From LMUY01 sp965199165 (GTDB lineage Bacteria; Pseudomonadota; Alphaproteobacteria; Acetobacterales; Acetobacteraceae): a stretch of DNA of 64,000 bases. Location: positions 5,084,001 through 5,148,000 of the forward strand of contig OZ240681.1 in assembly GCA_965199165.1 (NCBI GenBank), written 5' to 3'. The position numbers and the translations under genes were made by a program. Shown one piece after another: positions 59,244-64,000 of the stretch (positions are counted from its first letter, which is position 1; the number at the start of each line of letters is the position of its first letter). The notes below the pieces were generated by a model. It searched no databases and was not told the origin of the DNA. It worked only from the letters and a program-made list of their open reading frames with translations.

Positions 59244-61225
59244 TCAGCGGCCTGCGGCATAGAGACGCCAGCGGCCCGGCGCGACAGCCGCACCGGCGCG
59301 CCGATGCGCAGCCGCCGGTCGGAGAGCGACAGCCCGCCGCCGAAGGCCATGATCATCGCCCCGAACCAGATCCAGGGCGCCAGCGGATTGACGTGGATGC
59401 GCAGCACGACGCCGCCGTCGCGCTCGTCGCCCATCGCCACATACAGGTCGCGCAGCCCGTTGGTCTTGATGGAGACATCGGTCGTCGTCTGCTGCTGCAA
59501 CGGGAAGGCGCGGCGGGCGGGGTGCATGATCGCCACCAGCGCCCCGGTGCGGGCGTCAGTCACCTGCAGCGTCGCGATCCGCGCCGCATAATCCGGCCCC
59601 GGCTGATCGCGCAGGGAGACGAGTGTCCAGTCGAAGCCGCCGGTCTTCACCGTCTCGCCCGGATGCACGAGCTGGATCGTGTGAACGGCGAGCGTCATGC
59701 CGACCATGCCGGCGACGGTCACGCCGAGCCCGGCATGACCGATGGCCGCGCCGTAGCTTGCGCGCGGCAGCAGCCGCAGGCGGGACCAGCTCGCGGCGAG
59801 AGGGACACGGAACAGCCGGCTGCGCTCGACCAACTCCGCTGCCGGCGACAGCACCATCCAGAGGGCGAAGCCGAAGCCCACAGCCGCCACGCCGCCGAGG
59901 CCGTGGAAGGTGATGGCGGTGAGGACGAAGGCCGCGAGCGCCGCCCACCACAGCCGGATGAGCGCCGGCCCCAGTGCCGCGCGCTTCCAGGAGAGCACCG
60001 GCCCGAGCCCCATCGCCGCCATCACCGGTGCCGCGAGCGGGATAGCCGTGCTGTCGAAGAAGGGCGCGCCGACGCTGATCTGCTGCCCGAAGATGAGTTG
60101 CACGAAGGGCGGATACATCGTGCCCACCAGCACCACCGCCATGATCGAGCACAGCAGGATGTTGTTGAGCACGAGCGCGCCCTCGCGCGAGATCGGCGCG
60201 AAGATGCCGGCGGGCACGAGCACCGGCGCGCGGATCGCGAACAGCAGCAGCGAGCCGCCGATGACGATGCCGAGCAGCGCCAGGATGAAGATGCCGCGCG
60301 TCGGGTCGTTGGCGAAGGCATGAACCGAGTTCAGCAGACCGGAGCGCACCAGGAAGGTGCCGGAGAGGCTCAGCGAGAAGGTCGTGATGGCCAGCAGCAC
60401 CGACCAGATTTTCAGCGCCTCGCGCTTCTCCACCACGATGGCCGAATGCAGCAGCGCGGTGCCGGTCAGCCACGGGAGCAGCGAGGCGTTCTCGACCGGA
60501 TCCCAGAACCAGTAGCCGCCCCAGCCGAGCTCGTAATAGCTCCACCAGGAGCCGAGTGCGATGCCGCAGGTCAGGAAGCACCAGGCGGCGAGCGTCCAGG
60601 GCCGCACCCAGCGGCCCCAGGCCGCGTCGACGCGGCCTTCCAGCAGAGAGGCGACGGCGAAGGCGAAGGCAATCGAGAAGCCGACATAGCCGCAGTAGAG
60701 AATGGGCGGGTGGAAGGCGAGGCCGGGGTCCTGCAGCAGCGGGTTGACGCCCTGCCCGTCCGCCGGCGGCGGCCAGACGCGGTTGAAGGGGTTGGACGCC
60801 GTGAGCGTGAAGAGCAGGAAGCCGCAGGCGACCGCGCCGAGCACGCCAATCACCCTGGCCCGCAGCGCCGAGGGCAGGCCCCGGCCGAAGACAGCGATGG
60901 CGGCACCGCAGAGCGAGAGGATGAGGCACCAGAGGAGGATGGAGCCCTCGTGGTTCCCCCAGGTCCCGGTGATCTTGTATATGAGCGGCGTGAGCGCGCT
61001 CGAATATTCGGCGACGTTCATCACCGAGAAGTCGGAAACGACGCCGCTCCAGATCAGCGCGAGGAAGGAGAGGCCGACGGCGAGGAACTGACCGAGCGCC
61101 AGAGCGGGCGCGGCGGCGATCAGCCTGGCGTCGTTGCGGTGCGCCCCCCAGATGGACAGCACCGCCTGGGCGCCGGCGATGACGCAGGCGAGTGCGATCG
61201 CGAAGTGGCCGAGTTCCGGGATCAT
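59240..61225 (-). CDS. ccmF: Haem lyase subunit CcmF
   Basis: About 661 residues, the usual CcmF size, with some 13-15 membrane segments. The haem-handling Trp-rich motif is GWGGYWFWDPVENASLLPWL. An early segment, GTWGNHEGSILLW, and the conserved ARSGLLNSVHAF-like segment (LVRSGLLNSVHAFANDP) are both present. It ligates haem, received from CcmE, to apocytochrome c. I set the start at ATG 61225 (MIPELGHFAIAL); the frame is open to 61351. CcmE, commonly just upstream, is not found here. Confidence 0.96.
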   Translation of the reverse strand: MIPELGHFAIALACVIAGAQAVLSIWGAHRNDARLIAAAPALALGQFLAVGLSFLALIWSGVVSDFSVMNVAEYSSALTPLIYKITGTWGNHEGSILLWCLILSLCGAAIAVFGRGLPSALRARVIGVLGAVACGFLLFTLTASNPFNRVWPPPADGQGVNPLLQDPGLAFHPPILYCGYVGFSIAFAFAVASLLEGRVDAAWGRWVRPWTLAAWCFLTCGIALGSWWSYYELGWGGYWFWDPVENASLLPWLTGTALLHSAIVVEKREALKIWSVLLAITTFSLSLSGTFLVRSGLLNSVHAFANDPTRGIFILALLGIVIGGSLLLFAIRAPVLVPAGIFAPISREGALVLNNILLCSIMAVVLVGTMYPPFVQLIFGQQISVGAPFFDSTAIPLAAPVMAAMGLGPVLSWKRAALGPALIRLWWAALAAFVLTAITFHGLGGVAAVGFGFALWMVLSPAAELVERSRLFRVPLAASWSRLRLLPRASYGAAIGHAGLGVTVAGMVGMTLAVHTIQLVHPGETVKTGGFDWTLVSLRDQPGPDYAARIATLQVTDARTGALVAIMHPARRAFPLQQQTTTDVSIKTNGLRDLYVAMGDERDGGVVLRIHVNPLAPWIWFGAMIMAFGGGLSLSDRRLRIGAPVRLSRRAAGVSMPQAAE

Positions 61226-61431
61226 GCGCGACGCTCTCCCACGCCGGTTGAGCCGAGGATCCACATTCTGAGTGGTGCTCTTGCCGGCGCCATGCTCATT
61301 CTCCCGCCATCGCCAATCCTCTGCGCACATCGCTCGCAGGCCTGATCTCATCCATAGCGAAGGATGCAGCGGGTTTGAAGGGTGATCGGCCTCGTTTACA
61401 CTAGCTTCGCATTAAAGGAGTGACACACGAC

Positions 61432-61725
61432 ATGCTCTTCGCCATCACGAACATCGACAAGCCGGACAGCCTCGCCCTGCGCACCAGCACGCGCGAGATC
61501 CATCTCGGCTATCTCGACAGCATCGTCACGCAGATCGTCTTCGCCGGTCCGGTGCTGAACGCCGAGGGCCAGTCGATTGGCAGTCTGCTCGTGGTCGAAG
61601 CGGAAAATCAGGCGGCGGCGGAAGCCTTCGCGGCGGCGGATCCCTATGCCAAGGCCGGGCTGTTCGAGAGCATGACCATCCGGCCCTACCGTCTAGTCTA
61701 TAAGGATGGTGCGCGGCTGGCCTGA
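61432..61725 (+). CDS. YciI family protein
   Basis: A 97-residue ferredoxin-like fold protein of the YciI group: MLFAITNIDKPDSLALRTSTREIHLGYLDSI with the conserved His, VFAGPVLNAEGQSIGSLLVVEAENQAAAEAFAAADPYAKAGLFESMTIRPY. The function is not settled. The ATG at 61432 follows AAAGGAG at a long 11-nt spacing; a GTG overlapping that site is less likely. It diverges from ccmF and precedes the EVE gene by 12 bp. Confidence 0.9.
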   Translation: MLFAITNIDKPDSLALRTSTREIHLGYLDSIVTQIVFAGPVLNAEGQSIGSLLVVEAENQAAAEAFAAADPYAKAGLFESMTIRPYRLVYKDGARLA

Positions 61726-61737
61726 GGCAGCGCGGCG

Positions 61738-62154
61738 ATGACCGCCTATTGGCTGGTGAAGAGCGAGCCCGACGCGTTCGGCTGGGATCAACAGGTCGCG
61801 AATAGGGTCGAACCCTGGACCGGGGTGCGCAACCACACGGCGAAGAACAACCTCAAGGCCATGAAGAAAGGCGATCTCGCCTTCTTCTACCATTCCAACA
61901 TCGGCAAGGAGATCGTCGGCGTCGTCCGCGTGGCGCGCGAGGCCTATCCTGACAAGACGGCCGAAAAGGGCGACTGGGTCTGTGTCGACATGGAGGCCGT
62001 GAGCCCGTTTCCGAAGCCCGTCACGCTCGCCGCGATGAAGGACGATCCGGCGCTGGAGGGGCTGGCGCTGCTCCGGCTCTCGCGGCTCTCCGTGGCGCCG
62101 GTCGGCCCGGAGCATTGGGCCCACATCTGCAAACTGGGCGGCTGGAAGGGTTAA
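61738..62154 (+). CDS. EVE domain-containing protein
   Basis: A 138-residue protein with the EVE/PUA-like fold: YWLVKSEPDAFGW at the start, WTGVRNHTAKNNLKAMKKGDLAFFYHSN and GVVRVAREAYPD. It is like human thymocyte nuclear protein 1 and bacterial YhcH-like readers. EVE domains bind modified bases in DNA or RNA. The YciI-EVE neighbourhood is common in alphaproteobacteria. Cytoplasmic. Whether its target relates to the orphan methyltransferase at 20935-21750 is unknown. Confidence 0.93.
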   Translation: MTAYWLVKSEPDAFGWDQQVANRVEPWTGVRNHTAKNNLKAMKKGDLAFFYHSNIGKEIVGVVRVAREAYPDKTAEKGDWVCVDMEAVSPFPKPVTLAAMKDDPALEGLALLRLSRLSVAPVGPEHWAHICKLGGWKG

Positions 62155-62182
62155 CCGGACTTGAGGCGTCCGCTCACGAATA

Positions 62183-62211
62183 TTGACTCGACGTAACGCG
62201 CCCGCTAACCC
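62183..62211 (+). promoter_or_regulatory. Possible sigma70-type promoter of fabD
   Basis: TTGACT (62183-62188), then 17 nt, then TAACCC (62206-62211), in the 147-bp gap before fabD. The -35 box is good and the -10 box weak. The call rests only on spacing and position. Confidence 0.3.
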
Positions 62212-62301
62212 CGCCCGGTTTGCAAGGCGTTCGCTGCGCCGGTCATCCTGGCCTCAGCCGATTTCAGCCGGCCTGCCGGCCCGTTTCCTCAAGGACAGTC
62301 A

Positions 62302-63264
62302 ATGGTCGTTCGCGCCTTCATCTTCCCCGGGCAGGGCAGCCAGTTTGTCGGCATGGGCCAGGATCTGGCCGCTGCCTTCGGCACCGCCCGGGACGTGCTG
62401 GACGAGGTCGACGAGACCCTCAAGCAGCGCCTTTCCAAGATCATGTTCGATGGTCCGCCCGAAGAACTGACCCTGACCGAGAACGCCCAGCCGGCGCTGA
62501 TGGCGGTATCCCTCGCCGTGCTGCGCGTCATCGAGCGTGACGGCGGGAAGCCTCTGCCGCAGACCGCGGCGCTGGTGGCTGGCCACTCCCTCGGCGAGTA
62601 TAGCGCTCTGGCCGGAGCCGGAGGCTTATCGGTGTCGGAGACGGCGCGCCTGTTACGATTGCGTGGCAATGCGATGCAGCGCGCCGTGCCGCCCGGCGAG
62701 GGCGCCATGGCCGCGCTGCTCGGCACTGACCTCGAACAGGCGACCGCCATCTGCGCCGATGCTGCCCTGGATCCGGATACGGAGAAGCGGCAGGTCGTGC
62801 AGTGCGCCAACGACAATGGCGGCGGCCAGGTTGTCATCTCCGGCGACCGGGCGGCGGTGGAACGTGCTGTCGAGTTGTCGCGCCAGCGCGGCATCAAGCG
62901 GGCCATGCTGCTGCCGGTCTCCGCCCCGTTCCATTGCGCGCTGATGGCGCCCGCCGCCGATGCGATGGCGGAGGCCCTGGCCGTGACCCCGATCCAGGCG
63001 CCGAGGGTGCCCTTGATCGCCAACATCTCGGCCGCGAAAGCGACCGACCCCGTCGAGATCCGCAAGCTGCTGGTGGAGCAGGTCACCGGCATGGTGCGCT
63101 GGCGGGAAAGCATCCTCGCGATGGGCGAGATGGGCGTGACGAACTTTGTCGAGCTTGGTGCGGGCAAGGTGCTCGCCGGCCTCGTCCGCCGCATCCTGCC
63201 TGACGCGGAGGCGATTTCCATCGGGACGCCGGCCGATATCGAGGCGTTTCTGAAGACACTCTGA
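62302..63264 (+). CDS. fabD: Malonyl-CoA:ACP transacylase
   Basis: A 320-residue FabD that loads malonyl groups onto acyl carrier protein for fatty-acid synthesis. The N-terminal FIFPGQGSQFVGMG, the nucleophile Ser96 in GHSLGEY and His211 in SAPFHCALM are all present. The final segment, ELGAGKVLAGLVRRI, is typical. It leads a fab cluster with fabG 54 bp downstream. Confidence 0.97.
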   Translation: MVVRAFIFPGQGSQFVGMGQDLAAAFGTARDVLDEVDETLKQRLSKIMFDGPPEELTLTENAQPALMAVSLAVLRVIERDGGKPLPQTAALVAGHSLGEYSALAGAGGLSVSETARLLRLRGNAMQRAVPPGEGAMAALLGTDLEQATAICADAALDPDTEKRQVVQCANDNGGGQVVISGDRAAVERAVELSRQRGIKRAMLLPVSAPFHCALMAPAADAMAEALAVTPIQAPRVPLIANISAAKATDPVEIRKLLVEQVTGMVRWRESILAMGEMGVTNFVELGAGKVLAGLVRRILPDAEAISIGTPADIEAFLKTL

Positions 63265-63318
63265 CGACCGGTCATCATCAAGAACACGTCAAAAACACAT
63301 CAGGGCGAGGAACCTCCC

Positions 63319-64000
63319 GTGTTTGATCTGAGCGGCAAAACGGCGCTTGTCACCGGCGCCTCCGGCGGCATCGGCGGCGCCATCGCCCGTGCCATCCACG
63401 CCCAGGGCGGCGCGGTCGCGCTCTCCGGCACCCGCCAGCCGGCGCTGGACGCGCTGGCCGCCGAGCTTGGCGAGCGTGTGGCCGTATGCCCCGCCGACCT
63501 GCGCGAGGCAGGCTCGGCCGAGGCGCTTGTCGCCGCCGCTGAGACGGCGCTCGGCCCGCTCGCGATCCTCGTCAACAACGCCGGGTTCACCCGGGACATG
63601 CTGGCACTGCGGATGTCGGACGCCGATTGGCAGGGCGTGCTGGATGTCGATCTGTCGGCACCGTTCCGGCTCATCCGCGCGGCCCTGCGCGGCATGCTCA
63701 AGCGCCGGGCGGGGCGGATCATCAACATCGCCAGCATCGTCGGAGTGACGGGCAATGCCGGGCAGTCGAACTATGCGGCGGCCAAGGCCGGCCTCATCGG
63801 CATGAGCAAGTCCCTCGCTCAGGAAGTCGGCAGCCGGGGCGTGACCGTGAACGTGATCGCCCCCGGTTTCGTGCAGACGGCGATGACGGATGGGCTGGCG
63901 GAGGCGCAGAAGGCGAAACTGCTGGATGCCATTCCGTTGGGGCGCATGGGCCGCCCCGAGGATATTGCCGCCGCCGCCGTCTATCTGGCGGCGGATGAGG
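63319..64000 (+). CDS. fabG: 3-oxoacyl-ACP reductase (runs off right edge)
   Basis: The first 227 codons are present. The cofactor loop is TGASGGIGGAIARAI (from residue 12), NNAGFTRD follows, the catalytic Ser is in INIASIVGVTG, Tyr/Lys are in NYAAAKAGLIGMSKSLAQE, and the late part is PLGRMGRPEDIAAAAVYLA. Only the last roughly 20 residues are missing. It starts at GTG 63319 with GAGGA 7 nt upstream. It reduces beta-ketoacyl-ACP with NADPH and follows fabD, the conserved order before acpP. Confidence 0.95.
   Translation, partial: MFDLSGKTALVTGASGGIGGAIARAIHAQGGAVALSGTRQPALDALAAELGERVAVCPADLREAGSAEALVAAAETALGPLAILVNNAGFTRDMLALRMSDADWQGVLDVDLSAPFRLIRAALRGMLKRRAGRIINIASIVGVTGNAGQSNYAAAKAGLIGMSKSLAQEVGSRGVTVNVIAPGFVQTAMTDGLAEAQKAKLLDAIPLGRMGRPEDIAAAAVYLAADE

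Overview
The window is a GC-rich, gene-dense stretch of an alphaproteobacterial chromosome. The ntrBC-ntrYX block headed by dusB, the epmB-efp-suhB run, yicC-gmk, mltA with a Tim44-domain gene, secB-aroE-coaE-dnaQ, a DUF1674 gene and the ccmFGHI block are all typical of that class. Gene content, protein style and a small dispersed AT-rich hairpin found twice suggest Rhodospirillales/Acetobacteraceae. That placement is inference, because no rRNA lies in the window. I saw no tRNA, CRISPR array, complete insertion sequence or prophage.

Left part (1-15.4 kb): the start of an acetolactate decarboxylase with a ribbon-helix-helix-like N-terminus runs off the left edge. It is followed by a cofactor-free haloperoxidase-like hydrolase, a squalene/phytoene-synthase-like protein, Fe superoxide dismutase, yajC without secDF, a DUF815 ATPase and a frame-broken DUF29 gene. 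Next come the nitrogen regulators dusB-ntrB-ntrC-ntrY-ntrX on the minus strand, then ispF, epmB, efp and an inositol monophosphatase on the plus strand.

Middle (15.4-35.1 kb): a degraded MazE-type antitoxin remnant, a citrate-type MFS carrier, a three-gene envelope set (Pro/Ala-rich exported protein, MotA/ExbB-like, OmpA/MotB-like), an orphan DNA methyltransferase and an orphan thioesterase. These are followed by a tripartite EmrAB/NodT efflux operon, a sugar-acid MFS carrier, yicC-gmk-lipoprotein, an SDR, a slipin, xylose isomerase and a pirin.

Right part (35.1-64 kb): a secreted protein made almost entirely of eight 15-16-residue repeats, anmK/tyrS, an error-prone dnaE2, DoxX and a GST. 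Then comes the most distinctive locus (43.5-48.2 kb). Here a photoactive yellow protein gene lies between its presumed p-coumaroyl ligase and a large hybrid histidine kinase that starts with a ParD-like ribbon-helix-helix domain. Housekeeping genes follow: SDR, DUF427, MFS, mltA/tim44, a histidine phosphatase, secB, aroE, coaE, dnaQ, cytochrome c maturation ccmFGHI, YciI, EVE, fabD and fabG, which runs off the right edge.

Five genes (DUF29, dnaE2, the hybrid kinase, secB and aroE) each carry a single apparent frameshift with recognisable protein on both sides. Because aroE and secB are among them, base-call or assembly indels are at least as likely as true gene decay, and this should be settled before anything is read into the breaks.
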